Shown here: piece after piece, positions 28,146-37,344 of the stretch | Layout: every line of letters starts with the position of its first letter | Numbering within the stretch: the stretch's first letter is position 1 | NCBI GenBank assembly: GCA_963734125.1 | Contig: CAVTGB010000022.1 | Location: forward strand, 1 to 64,000 | Direction: 5' to 3' | Length of the DNA: 64,000 nucleotides | Source: DATARH01 sp963734125 | GTDB taxonomy: Bacteria > Pseudomonadota > Alphaproteobacteria > ATCC43930 > CGMCC-115725 | Position numbers and translations under genes: made by a program | The notes under the pieces: generated by a model | Told to the model about the DNA's origin: nothing | The model's database searches: none | Seen by the model: the letters and a program-made list of their open reading frames with translations, nothing else

Positions 28146-30020
28146 ATGAGTAAGAGCGAGAGTGGCGCCCGCCCCGGCGGCGGGAAGCCCGGGACGGCCT
28201 CCGGTCCGGAGACGTCGGCCGAGGCGGCCGAGCGGTCGCGCCAGATGGCGGAACACCTGGCCGAGATCGCCCTACGGAGCCAGCGCCTCGTCGCCGATTT
28301 CCTGGCGCGCCAGGGCAAAGATGCGGGCGGGCAGGCAAGCGGCGCGGGGACGAGCGGCATGGCCGACCCGATGGCGATCGGCAGCGCTTTTTTCGAGATG
28401 ACCCGGCGTATGATGGCCGACCCGGCGCGGCTGATCGAGGCGCAGACCGCGCTGTGGAACGACTATTTGCGGCTGTGGAAGGAGCACCGCGCGGCGCCTC
28501 GCCGGCGGGGAAGCCGAGCCGGTGATCAACGCCTCGCCCGAAGACCGCCGCTTCCGCGACCAGGCATGGAGCGACAACGCGCTCTTCGATTTCATCAAGC
28601 AGAGCTACCTGTTGACCGCCCGCTGGATGCATGGCGCGGTCGGGCAAGTCGAGGGGCTCGACGCGCACACCGCGCGCAAGGTCGATTTCTATACGCGGCA
28701 ATTCGTCGATGCGATGGCGCCGTCGAATTTCGTGCTGACCAACCCCGAAGTCCTGCGCGCGACGCTCGAGAGCGGCGGTGAGAACCTCGCGAACGGCCTG
28801 AAAAACCTGCTCGACGATCTGGAGCGCGGCAAGGGGCGCCTCCAGATCAGCATGACCGACCCGAGCGCCTTCAGGATCGGCGAGAACGTCGCCGCGAGCC
28901 CGGGCAAGGTGGTCTACCAGAACCCGCTGATGCAATTGATCCAGTACGCGCCGACGACCGAGAGGGTCAAACGGCGCCCGCTCCTGATCATCCCGCCGTG
29001 GATCAACAAGTTCTACATTCTCGACCTGCGCCCGCAGAATTCGTTCATCCGCTGGGCGGTGGGCCAGGGCCACACGGTGTTTGTGATCTCCTGGGTCAAC
29101 CCCGACGCGAGGCTCGCCGAGAAGACCTTCGAAGACTACATGCGCGAGGGGCCGCTCGCCGCGCTCGACGCGATCGAAGCGGCGACCGGCGAGCGCGCCG
29201 CCAATGTCATCGGCTATTGCCTCGGCGGGACGCTGTTGGCCGCGACCCTCGCCTATATGGCGGCGAAGCGCGACGGCCGGGTCAAGAGCGCCACCTATTT
29301 CGTGACGATGGTCGATTTCGCCGAGGCCGGCGAACTCAGCGTCTTCATCGACGAGGAACAGCTAAAGGCGCTCGAACAGCGTATGGAGAAGAAGGGCTAT
29401 CTCGAAGCCCGCGACATGCATCAAACCTTCAACATGCTGCGCGCCAACGATTTGATCTGGTCGTTTGTCGTCAACAATTACCTGCTTGGGCAAGGCGCCG
29501 GTGCCGTTCGACCTCCTCTATTGGAACGCGGATTCGACGCGGATGCCGGCGGCGATGCACAGCTTTTACCTGCGTAAAATGTACCAGGAGAACCTGCTGG
29601 TCGAAGCCGGGCGGCATCACCCTCGGCGGGGTGCCGATCGATCTGCGCCGGGTCAAGACGCCGGCCTTCATGTTGTCAACCCGCGAAGATCACATCGCGC
29701 CATGGCGATCGACCTATCGGGCGACGCAGATCTTTTCCGGCCCGGTGAAGTTCGTGCTGTCGGCGTCGGGCCATATCGCCGGCGTCGTCAACCCGCCGGG
29801 CAGCAAATACGGGCATTTCGAGAACGACGATAACCCGCCGACCGCCGAGGAATGGCTGGCTGGCGCAACGGAGCGTCCGGGCTCGTGGTGGCCGGTGTGG
29901 GACCAGTGGATCGCGCGCCATGCCGGGGGCGAAGTACCGGCGCGCCACCCCGGCGACGGCAAACTCGCGCCGATCGAGGACGCACCCGGCTCCTACGTCA
30001 AGGTGCGCGCGGAGGATTGA
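28146..30020 (+). CDS. phaC: Class I poly(3-hydroxyalkanoate) synthase PhaC (frameshifted)
   Basis: Polymerises (R)-3-hydroxyacyl-CoA into storage polyester at the granule surface. Hallmarks: PLLIIPPWINKFYILDL, the lipase-like box GYCLGGT with nucleophilic Cys, DF-based segment TYFVTMVDFAEAGEL, and SGHIAGVVNPP containing the catalytic His. An N-terminal region rich in Ala/Gly precedes the alpha/beta-hydrolase core. Apparent one-base insertions near 28500, 29495 and 29610 move the gene through all three frames; about 624 residues when joined, normal for class I. ATG 28146 has a GAGGGGTGAGG region upstream. A phasin gene is at 55.8 kb. Confidence 0.93.
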
Positions 30021-30535
30021 TATTCCTCCGCCAGCTCGCGGTAGTGCGTCGTCACCCAGCGCATGTAATCCTGTTCCTCGGGTTTGAGGAGGCGGGCGAA
30101 GCGGGCCGGGGTGCCGGACCACAGTTCGCCCGATTTGACCCGCTTGCGCGGCGTCACGACGGCGCCGGCGGCGACCATCGCGCCCATTTCGACGACGGCG
30201 CGGTCCATGACGCAGGCCTTCATCCCGACGAGGGCGCTCGGTTCGATCCGGCAGGCGTGTAAGAGGGCCATGTGGCCGATCGCGGCCTCCTCGCCAATAA
30301 CGCATTCGACGTGCTCGCCCAATTCGAACGTGACATGGACGATCGTCCCGTCCTGGACGTTGGCGCCGGCGCCGATGCGAATCGGCGCATCATCGCCGCG
30401 GATGACGCAGTTGAACCAGATGTTGGCAAAGGGACCGATCTCAACGTCGCCGATGACGATCGCGCCGGGCGCGATGAACGCGCTCGGGTCGATCCGCGGC
30501 AGGATGTTGCGATACGGCAGGATCACCGGCCCCAT
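29993..30535 (-). CDS. Gamma-carbonic anhydrase family protein
   Basis: 180-residue left-handed parallel beta-helix protein of hexapeptide repeats. Zinc-ligand-type histidines occur in TIVHVTFEL and IGHMALLHACRIE, and RGDDAPIRIGAGANVQDG matches the active-site Arg/Gln region. Members hydrate CO2 or act in other metabolic roles; many bacterial YrdA/PaaY-like homologues show little carbonic anhydrase activity. The 3' end overlaps the phaC 3' end by 28 bases (convergent). Divergent from the MFS gene. Confidence 0.9.
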   Translation of the reverse strand: MGPVILPYRNILPRIDPSAFIAPGAIVIGDVEIGPFANIWFNCVIRGDDAPIRIGAGANVQDGTIVHVTFELGEHVECVIGEEAAIGHMALLHACRIEPSALVGMKACVMDRAVVEMGAMVAAGAVVTPRKRVKSGELWSGTPARFARLLKPEEQDYMRWVTTHYRELAEEYQSSARTLT

Positions 30536-30746
30536 GGTTGCCCCTCCCTTGTCCCAAGCCGGCCCGCGTACCCTGATCGCGGACGTCGGCCAGGCGATTT
30601 GTCGCCGATCTCACGCGTTCGCCGCAAGGCACCCCGCACAATGCGCCGGTTCTCGGCCCTCGGCGCAACTGTTTAAGATCGCTCGGTCGAGCGCCCGGGC
30701 GGCAGCGTGCCGCAGCGGGTTGCCGAAACCTTCGGGGGAGACACGG

Positions 30747-32007
30747 ATGCTCGCGTGGTTTCGCGACCTGACGCAACGCGAACGCAGCACGATGTGGGCC
30801 TGCTTTGGCGGGTGGTCGCTCGATGCGTTCGACGTCCAGATGTACAGCTTTGTCATCCCGACGATCATCGGGGTCTGGGGGCTGTCGCGCGGCGAAGCCG
30901 GGCTCATCGGCACGGTGACCCTCTTGATCTCCTCGCTCGGCGGCTGGTTTTCCGGGACGCTCGCCGACCGCTTCGGCCGGGTGAAGATGCTGCAGATCAC
31001 GATCCTGTGGTATTCGGTCTTCACGTTTCTGTGCGCCTTCGCCCAGAATTTCGAGCAGCTGTTCATCCTGCGCGCGCTGCACGGCTTCGGCTTTGGCGGC
31101 GAATGGGCGGCGGGCGCGGTGTTGATGGGCGAAGTCATCCGCGACAAGTACCGCGGCCGCGGCGTCGGCCTGGTGCAGACCGGCTGGGCGATCGGCTGGG
31201 GCGCCTCGGCCCTGGTTTACACCGCGATCTACTGGCTCCTGCCGGAGGCGCTCGCCTGGCGCGTGCTGTTCGGGGTCGGCCTCTTCCCGGCGGTCTTCGT
31301 GTTCTGGATCCGCCGCCATATCGAGGAGCCGGACATCTTCCAGACCCGGCGCCGCGACCACCCGCCGGTCGGCTGGTCGCACCTGTTCTCGGCCTTCCGC
31401 GGCCCGCATCTCTGGGTGACGGTCAAGATGTCGCTGATGGTCGCCGGCGCCCAGGGCGGCGGCTATGCGATCGGCATCTGGATGCCGACCTATCTGCGCA
31501 CGGTGCGGCATTTCTCGGCGACCGCGACCGGCGGCTTTCTCCTGGTGCAGATCCTCGGCGCCCTGTTCGGGTTTCTGCTCGGCTCCTATCTCAGCGACGC
31601 GATCGGCCGCAAGTGGACCTTTCTGTGGTCGGCGATTCTCTCGTTCGTCTTCATCCTCTTCTACATGTTCGTGCCGATGGGCGACACCGCGCTGTTGTTC
31701 GCCGGGCTCCCGCTGTTCATCGGTGCTGTTGATGAAATTCCCGCCGATGGGACCGTTCATGACCGAACTGTTCCCCACCGAACTGCGCGGCAACGCCCAG
31801 GGCTTTTGCTACAATTCCGGCCGCGCGATCGGGTCGTTCTTCCCGACGATGGTCGGCTATGTCAGCCAGGTGCTGCCGCTCGGCGCGACGATCGCGATCT
31901 TCAGCGCGGTCGCCTCGGGCCTGATGATCGTGATGCTGATGCTGCTGCCGGAAACCCGCGGGCGCGAGCTGGCGAGCCTGGAAACCGCCGCGGTCGGGCC
32001 GGGGTAG
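30747..32007 (+). CDS. MFS transporter, organic-acid/sialic-acid porter-like (frameshifted)
   Basis: Twelve-helix major facilitator of about 419 residues. The A-motif loop reads GTLADRFGRVKMLQI, GFGFGGEWAAGAVLMGEV corresponds to the helix-4/5 region of SHS and AAHS porters, and the second A-motif-like loop is SDAIGRKWTF. One apparent insertion near 31725 joins LFIGAV to LMKFPPMGPFMTELFPTELR. ATG 30747 follows GGGGGAG. The CoA-transferase gene follows on the same strand after 132 bases, so the substrate may be an acid that this transferase activates (inference). Confidence 0.83.
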
Positions 32008-32139
32008 CAGCATCCGGCGGCCTTCGCCCGGTGCAATGCAGGGCTGTTCGCGCAAATCAGCGATTTCCGCCGGGCGCGGTTCTGCGCTATCGTGCGCGGA
32101 ACGACCATAGCAGTGCGCTGCGCCGGAGGAGACGGAACG

Positions 32140-33381
32140 ATGAGTGGAAATTTTGCGCCTCTCGACTGCCTCAAGGGTGTTCGGGTTGTCGATCTGACCC
32201 AGTTCGAGGCCGGGCCGACCTGCACGGAGGCACTGGCCTGGCTCGGCGCCGAAGTCGTCAAGATCGAGAACCCGAAATCGGGCGACCCCGGGCGGCGCAT
32301 CGCCAGCACCGATGCCAAGGCGCATGATTCCTTTTATTTCAAGATTTTGAACGCCAATAAGAAGTCGGCGACGGTCGACCTCAAGACCGAGAAGGGCATC
32401 CAGCTCGTCAAGGACATGGTGAAAAAAGCCGACGTCTTTGCCGAGAATTTGGCGCCCGGCACGATCGAGCGCCTGGGGCTCGGCTATGACGTGTTAAAGG
32501 CGATCAACCCCGGCATCATCTATTGCCAGGTCAAGGGCTTCGGCGAAGGCAGCCCGTACGAGAAATCATTGGCCTTCGACATGATCGCGCAGGCCGCCGG
32601 CGGCACGATGAGCGTCACCGGCGAACCCGGCCGCCAGCCGTGCAAGCCGGGCGCCACAATCGGCGACACCGGCACCGGGATGCTGATGGCGATCAGCGTT
32701 TTGGGTGCGCTCTACGAAAAGAAAGCGACCGGCAAGGGCCGCCGCCTGCAATTGGCGATGCAGGACGCCTGCATGCATTACATCCGCACTTCGTTCGCCG
32801 TCATGAACCAGCAGGGCAACAAGAAGGCGGCGCCACGGATGGGCGCCCAGTCGACCTCGGGCGCGCCGGCGCCATGCGGCATCTATCCGACGAAGCCGGG
32901 CGGTTACAACGACTACGTCTATGTCTTCTGCAGCCGCGCCAACCCCGAGCATTGGACGCGCCTCTTGAAAGTCATCGGCCGCGAGGAATTGATCAGCGAC
33001 CCGCGCTTCGCCACCAACGAGGAGCGCAACAAGAACGAAGACTTCATCAACCAGATCATCGCCGAGTGGACCCGGGAGCACACCAAGGAAGAGGCGATGC
33101 AGATCATCGGCGCCGCGGGCGTCCCGGCCGGCGCGATCCACGACACCCTCGAATTGCAGAACGACAAGAGCTTCCAGGAGCGCGGCATCATGCAGACGAT
33201 GCACCACCCGGACGGCGACTGGGTCTGCGAAGCCTGGCCGGTGCGCTTCGACGGCAGGCCGCCGGAATTGAAGCCGTCGCCCAAGCTCGGCCAGCACACC
33301 GAGGAGGTGTTCGTCAGCTGGCTCAACCTCAGCCCCAGCGAGATCGACAAGCTGCGCGCCGAAAAGGTCCTCGGCAGCTAG
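32140..33381 (+). CDS. CaiB/BaiF (class III) CoA-transferase
   Basis: 413-residue interlocked-dimer CoA-transferase, transferring CoA from an acyl-CoA donor to an organic acid. GVRVVDLTQFEAGPTCTEAL and LGAEVVKIENP are family starts. FDMIAQAAGGTMSVTGE includes the catalytic Asp (position about 150 in this protein), and the N-terminal PGTIERLGLGYDVL is typical of formyl-CoA transferase-like members. GGAGGA precedes ATG 32140. A stable hairpin lies 15 bases after the stop. With the ThDP lyase at 35.4 kb it could form an oxalate-like or 2-hydroxyacid activation/cleavage pair. Exact acid unknown. Confidence 0.9.
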   Translation: MSGNFAPLDCLKGVRVVDLTQFEAGPTCTEALAWLGAEVVKIENPKSGDPGRRIASTDAKAHDSFYFKILNANKKSATVDLKTEKGIQLVKDMVKKADVFAENLAPGTIERLGLGYDVLKAINPGIIYCQVKGFGEGSPYEKSLAFDMIAQAAGGTMSVTGEPGRQPCKPGATIGDTGTGMLMAISVLGALYEKKATGKGRRLQLAMQDACMHYIRTSFAVMNQQGNKKAAPRMGAQSTSGAPAPCGIYPTKPGGYNDYVYVFCSRANPEHWTRLLKVIGREELISDPRFATNEERNKNEDFINQIIAEWTREHTKEEAMQIIGAAGVPAGAIHDTLELQNDKSFQERGIMQTMHHPDGDWVCEAWPVRFDGRPPELKPSPKLGQHTEEVFVSWLNLSPSEIDKLRAEKVLGS

Positions 33382-33395
33382 ACTGGACGGGGAAA

Positions 33396-33420
33396 CCCTC
33401 TCCCGCACCGCGGGAGAGGG
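33396..33420 (+). terminator. Hairpin after CoA-transferase gene
   Basis: Perfect 11-base arms (CCCTCTCCCGC and its complement) around a 3-base loop, 15 bases past the stop. No U-tract follows, so it may be a repeat-derived mRNA 3'-end stabiliser rather than a classical intrinsic terminator. The following stretch to 33601 contains further GTGAGGGTGC / CCCCTCACC complementary segments and no gene. Confidence 0.55.
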
Positions 33421-33601
33421 AGGGGCCCGTCGCGCGGCGATGGGAGGGTGAGGGTGCCCGCGCTCCGCGCCGACGGCCCCCTCACCCCAGCCCTTTCCCC
33501 CGATGGGGGCTTTCCCCGATTAAGGCCGACCCGGCGAGATTTCCGGGTATCTGGGGGCGTCTTTGGCAAGCTAACATCTGGCCGGAATCTCGGTGTTTTG
33601 G

Positions 33602-34369
33602 CTAATGATCGTCAATGGTCATGACCAGAACCGAAAATTCCGGCTCATCCATAGAGCCGGACTCGGTAAAGCTGTCCTCGAATTCATCCGCTGATGTTGG
33701 GAGCGGAGGCGACGTAGCGTTAGCCGGACCAGAGAAGCGCCGCAAGAACATCCCGGTCATCGCCAGATAGTCCCCCTGCCGCTTCTGCGATAGCAGATTG
33801 ATGTTCCCGTTTGTCGCCGCCGCCGCCGCACGTATCTTCAAGATCGTCGAACACAGCGGATGAATATCGAAGGGGATAGCAGCGTCAAGATAGCCTGACC
33901 AATGTTGTTGCGGGCTACTGACTCGCATAATGCTGACAACCCAATTGTCGAAATGAAAGTTAGTCTGTTCAGCTGTGTTGAAAGCATCCGCGTTCCGCTT
34001 TCGGTATACCTCCGTCATTTGGCGAGTGAACTGATCCTCGACTATTCCATTCTGCTGGCTGTGTGCGATGTCCCGTTGCTGCGAGAGCGAATTGTAAGTC
34101 GATGTTGCCACGTTAATGATCGAACAGAATTGATCCTCTGATGCCGGGAGCGGAACAGTCGGTGGCTGAAAGCTCGTGTGATTCCCGAAAAACAGGTAAA
34201 TCCCGATCATGCATACGATGAATCCCAAACCGGCGCCGATGTTCTTGAAATTCGGCGTCGGTCTGAAACCCGGCTGTTTCGGCTCTATCGGTGGGTGCCC
34301 ACAGTGCGGACACGCCGCCGCCTGATCGGAAATCTCACTCCCGCATGCGGGACATTTTATGAGCGGCAT
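33602..34369 (-). CDS. Zinc-ribbon membrane-anchored protein of unknown function
   Basis: 255 residues. The N-terminus is a double-CxxC zinc ribbon (CPACGSEISDQAAACPHCG), followed by a basic linker, one transmembrane helix (IGAGLGFIVCMIGIYLFFG, residues about 45-63) and a roughly 190-residue domain without a recognised signature, presumably outside the membrane. The ribbon resembles zinc-ribbon stubs fused to many unrelated bacterial membrane proteins. Base composition is visibly lower in GC than the flanking genes; one 60-base line here (33961-34020) is 29/60 G+C. First of three genes in a probable insert between the CoA-transferase and the ThDP lyase. Confidence 0.75.
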   Translation of the reverse strand: MPLIKCPACGSEISDQAAACPHCGHPPIEPKQPGFRPTPNFKNIGAGLGFIVCMIGIYLFFGNHTSFQPPTVPLPASEDQFCSIINVATSTYNSLSQQRDIAHSQQNGIVEDQFTRQMTEVYRKRNADAFNTAEQTNFHFDNWVVSIMRVSSPQQHWSGYLDAAIPFDIHPLCSTILKIRAAAAATNGNINLLSQKRQGDYLAMTGMFLRRFSGPANATSPPLPTSADEFEDSFTESGSMDEPEFSVLVMTIDDH

Positions 34370-34481
34370 TGCGGATAATGAGGCGGCATCGTGTTTCTGT
34401 CTCTTATCATGCTGGAAAATTATCGGGATACAACCACATAACCGTTCAAAGTGGTGCCCCTATGTTGCTCGGAGAGCTTCA

Positions 34482-34775
34482 GTGGAACAAGACGATACGC
34501 TCGCGCGGGAGCTTCTAATCAAGCTATCAGAAATCGAGGCCTCGCTTCAGGAAGGCGACAGCCGCCTCGTCCAACCGCGCATCGAAGGGCTGCACGTCGA
34601 GAATCCATTGGCCGTGCCGGGATATGGCCACGAGGAAATCGACTTCCACCTCAGATTGCTTTTGCGGCGCGGCCTGATCCATACGTACGTGAAGGACGGC
34701 CCGCTGATTGGTATCTATTTCAGCGGTCTAACTGACGCGGGACGCCGGGCGTTAGGGAAAATTGATGCCGGTTAG
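34482..34775 (+). CDS. Small DUF2513-like protein
   Basis: 97 residues from GTG 34482, chosen because GGAG lies 8 bases upstream. The sequence ARELLIKLSEIEASLQEG...GYGHEEIDFHLRLLLRRGLI...GLTDAGRRALGKI follows the pattern of DUF2513 proteins, a small winged-helix-like family found mainly on mobile or accessory DNA: an N-terminal helix, a GY...EEI-x2-H-x2-LL-x3-GLI core and a closing LT-x-GR segment. Function unknown. The family call is by pattern and moderately sure. Confidence 0.6.
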   Translation: MEQDDTLARELLIKLSEIEASLQEGDSRLVQPRIEGLHVENPLAVPGYGHEEIDFHLRLLLRRGLIHTYVKDGPLIGIYFSGLTDAGRRALGKIDAG

Positions 34776-34793
34776 CGGCAACGCGGTTCGTAC

Positions 34794-34870
34794 GGCGGGT
34801 GAGCGAAGCGTAACCCGCCACCGCGCCCACGACTCGACGGCGGGTTGCGCTTCTCTCCGCCCACCCTATT
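34794..34870. repeat. GGCGGGT palindromic intergenic repeat
   Basis: GGCGGG at 34794-34799 pairs with CCCGCC at 34813-34818 around GAGCGAAGCGT, followed by GGCGGGTTGCGCTTC and CGCCCACCC. Two partial copies of a GGCGGGTTACGCTTCGC-type unit in opposite orientation. Such units are common dispersed palindromes; seen here inside the low-GC insert. Confidence 0.55.
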
Positions 34871-34899
34871 TGGGCTGCAGCTACAGGAGGGCTACCGAC

Positions 34900-35280
34900 G
34901 TGCTCGATTACGATATTTCAAATTCGGATTGCCGTGAAATTGCATACGTCTTGCAAGGATATAGAGACCTCCTCGCAATGGCGTGGGATGGAAACTTACC
35001 TTGTGGACTGCTGCCAAAGGCAGTAATCGCGCGAATCTATAGACTCCAAAGATTGGGCTTATTGGATAATAACTTAATTCTAATAGAGAAGCTTCGAAAC
35101 GTTTTTGAGGAGGTAATGTCGAACCGACAAGTTGTAGACTTGGATTACAACGCATTCCTGGTTGTTGCCTCCCGTTATCGCGATTGGTTGCCCTATCCTA
35201 ATCTGCTGGGGAACGGATGGTATCCGGCCGCTTATGATTTGCGCTCTGCGGAAGGCACGGGCCGCAGGTCAGTCATGTGA
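34900..35280 (+). CDS. Hypothetical protein in low-GC island
   Basis: 126 residues from GTG 34900, chosen because AGGAGG lies 9 bases upstream; the frame is open to 34762 but that part is repeat DNA. Sequence VLDYDISNSDCREIAYVLQ...NRQVVDLDYNAFLVVASRYRDWLPY has no signal peptide, no membrane segment and no motif I recognise. The 60-base line 35041-35100 has only 20/60 G+C, the lowest I counted, against clearly GC-rich flanks. This points to acquired DNA. No function can be offered. Confidence 0.6.
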   Translation: MLDYDISNSDCREIAYVLQGYRDLLAMAWDGNLPCGLLPKAVIARIYRLQRLGLLDNNLILIEKLRNVFEEVMSNRQVVDLDYNAFLVVASRYRDWLPYPNLLGNGWYPAAYDLRSAEGTGRRSVM

Positions 35281-35393
35281 TTTGCGTACGTCGGTGACGG
35301 AAGCCGGCGTATATCTGCGGCTGACGTCCGTCGGTGCGCTAAACTTGAATCGGGTGGCGTTGCCGCCGGTCGGCGAAAGAGGAGGAGGAAACG

Positions 35394-37041
35394 ATGGCAG
35401 AAGTGACCGGTAACGAAATTCTCGCGCGGTGCCTGAAGGCGCAGGGCGTCAAGGACGCGTTCTTCATCATGGGCGGGCCGATGCTCGATGCCGAGATGTG
35501 CTGCATCAAGGAGGGCATCCGCCTGATCGACACCCGCCACGAGCAGGGCGCCGCCTATATGGCGCAGGCCTATTCGCGGGTAACCCAAGGGCCGGGCGTG
35601 TGCATGGCGGCGTCTGGGCCCGCGACCTTGAACCTCGGCACCGGCCTTGCCAATGCCCTCATCGATTGCTGCCCGGTCGTCGCCTTGGGCGGCTCTTCCC
35701 CGATCAGCCAGTTCGGCCGCCAAGTCTTCCAGGAGATCGACCAGGTCAAGGCGCTTGAAGGCTGGGTCAAATACGCCGACCGCGTGCACAATGTGAAGCG
35801 CCTGCCCGCAGCAGGTCAATTTCGCCTTCCAGAAGGCGCTGAACGGCAAGCCCGGCCCGGTCTACCTCGATTTCCCGGGCGATGTGCTCTACGCCAAAGT
35901 TCCCGAGGACCAGGTCGATTGGAGCTATATGGGGCGCCCGGTCCTGCGCCCGCGCCCCTATGCCGAGCCGGCCGCGATCAATGCCCTGGTCGATGCGATC
36001 CGGGCGGCGAAGCGGCCGATCATCTGCTCGGGCGGCGGGGTGTTGTGGTCGCATGCCTGGAACGAGATGCGGGCCTTTGTCGAAAAGGCCGGGATCCCGT
36101 TCTACACGACACCGCAAGGCCGCGGCGTCGTCCCCGACGATCACCCGCTTTCGTACCTGTCGATGCGCTCGACGGCGTTTCGCGACGCCGACCTCATCAT
36201 CGTCCTCGGCACCAGGATGAACTACGTCATCGCCCACGCCGCGCCGCCGCGCTTCAACAAGGACGCCAAGATCGCGCGGATCGAGATCGACGCCGAGGAG
36301 CTCGGCATGTCGGCGCGCAATGTCGACATCCCGGTGGTCGGCGACTGCAAATCGGTGTTGCAGCAATTGATCGATGCGGTCGACGGCAGCACGCCTGCGC
36401 GCTTCGCCGACTGGCGCAAGACGCTCGCCGATGGCGAAGCTGCCAAGCGCACCGGCATCGGCGCCAACTACCCGACCGACGGCGACATCCACCCCTTGAG
36501 ATTGTGTGAGGAAATCAAGAACTTCCAGAAGCGTGACGCGATCCTCTGCGTCGACGGGCAGGAGATCCTCAATTTCGGGCGCCAGTCGATCCCGACCTTC
36601 GAGCCGGGCCATCGCCTCAATTCGGGGCCGTTCGGGACGATGGGCGTCGGGCTGCCGTTTGCGGTCGGCGCTAAGGCGGCCAAGCCCGACAAACAGGTCA
36701 TTTGTCTGCACGGCGATGGTTCGTTCGGCCAGAACGCGATGGAGCTCGACACCGCGGTGCGGCACAAATTGCCGCTCCTCGTCGTCATCAGTTTGAACGG
36801 CGGCTGGACCGCCGACCCCGACCACAACAAGCCCGGCCGCGACCTCGGCTACACGCGCTACGACATCATGGCGCAGGGCCTCGGCGCACACGGCGAATAT
36901 GTCGAAAAGCCCGAAGACATCCGCCCGGCCCTCGATCGCGCCCAAAAAAAGGTCGACGAGGGCATGGTGGCGCTGGTCAACGTCAAGACCGACTACCGCG
37001 CCCGCGCCACCACCGTGCGCTTCTCCAACTACGAAACCTGA
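35394..37041 (+). CDS. ThDP-dependent enzyme, 2-hydroxyacyl-CoA lyase / oxalyl-CoA decarboxylase family (frameshifted)
   Basis: About 549 residues once a one-base insertion near 35805-35815 is removed. The catalytic cofactor-activating Glu is in DTRHEQGAAYMAQAYSR (near residue 50). The ThDP/Mg site is GDGSFGQNAMELDTAV...LPLLVVISLNGGW (GDG-x25-N). KPGPVYLDFPGDVLYA and ICSGGGVLWSHAWNEM belong to the middle domain. Overall layout fits acetolactate-synthase-like lyases; HEQ plus GDGSFGQ fits the 2-hydroxyacyl-CoA lyase/oxalyl-CoA decarboxylase branch better than ALS. GGAGGAGG precedes ATG 35394. Functional partner may be the CoA-transferase 2 kb upstream. Exact substrate unresolved. Confidence 0.85.
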
Positions 37042-37344
37042 GCGGCAGCCGGCTCTCCCTCACCCGTGCCGGACTAAGTCCGGGGCGGGTGAGAGGGAGC
37101 GCCGAAAAGAAAAGGGCGGCCGTGGCTGCCCTTTTTCTTTTCCGATGCGCAGACGCGTCGGTGGCGTAAGCACCTAAAAAAAGTGATTGTCGGATGCACC
37201 TGGTCGGCCTTTACCGGCCCCCGCCGCATCCGCTAACATCACAGAAGCTAACAAAAGTAACGATTTTACGGGCGGAGCATCGGTCCTTTCAACGGCGCGA
37301 GCCAAGCGCCGACGGACCTTCGTGATTCGAGAGGGAGGTGGGTC
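37042..37344. other. 303-base intergenic region: two hairpins, then TAAC-rich leader of the RTX-like gene
   Basis: No gene seen. 37052-37100 is a long imperfect inverted repeat whose centre, CCGGACT-A-AGTCCGG (37069-37083), is perfect. The intrinsic terminator listed separately follows. Upstream of the next gene is a stretch with repeated CTAAC (about 37232 and 37247) and TAACGATT (37258-37265), about 80 bases before the start codon; a similar TAACGATT motif precedes the gene at 7575. Confidence 0.6.
37104..37142 (+). terminator. Rho-independent terminator after the ThDP lyase gene
   Basis: Left arm GAAAAGAAAAGGGC (37104-37117) pairs with GCCC-T5-CTTTTC (37128-37142), giving a GC-closed hairpin with a T-rich 3' side. 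Sixty-three bases past the lyase stop. The A-tract/T-tract symmetry means it may also terminate from the opposite strand. Confidence 0.8.

Noticed and set aside
33602..35393. Insertion sequence or integrative element
   Set aside because: No transposase, integrase, terminal inverted repeats or target duplication could be found.
35767..36945. 392-codon open frame opposite the ThDP lyase
   Set aside because: Shadow frame; the plus-strand protein has all ThDP motifs.
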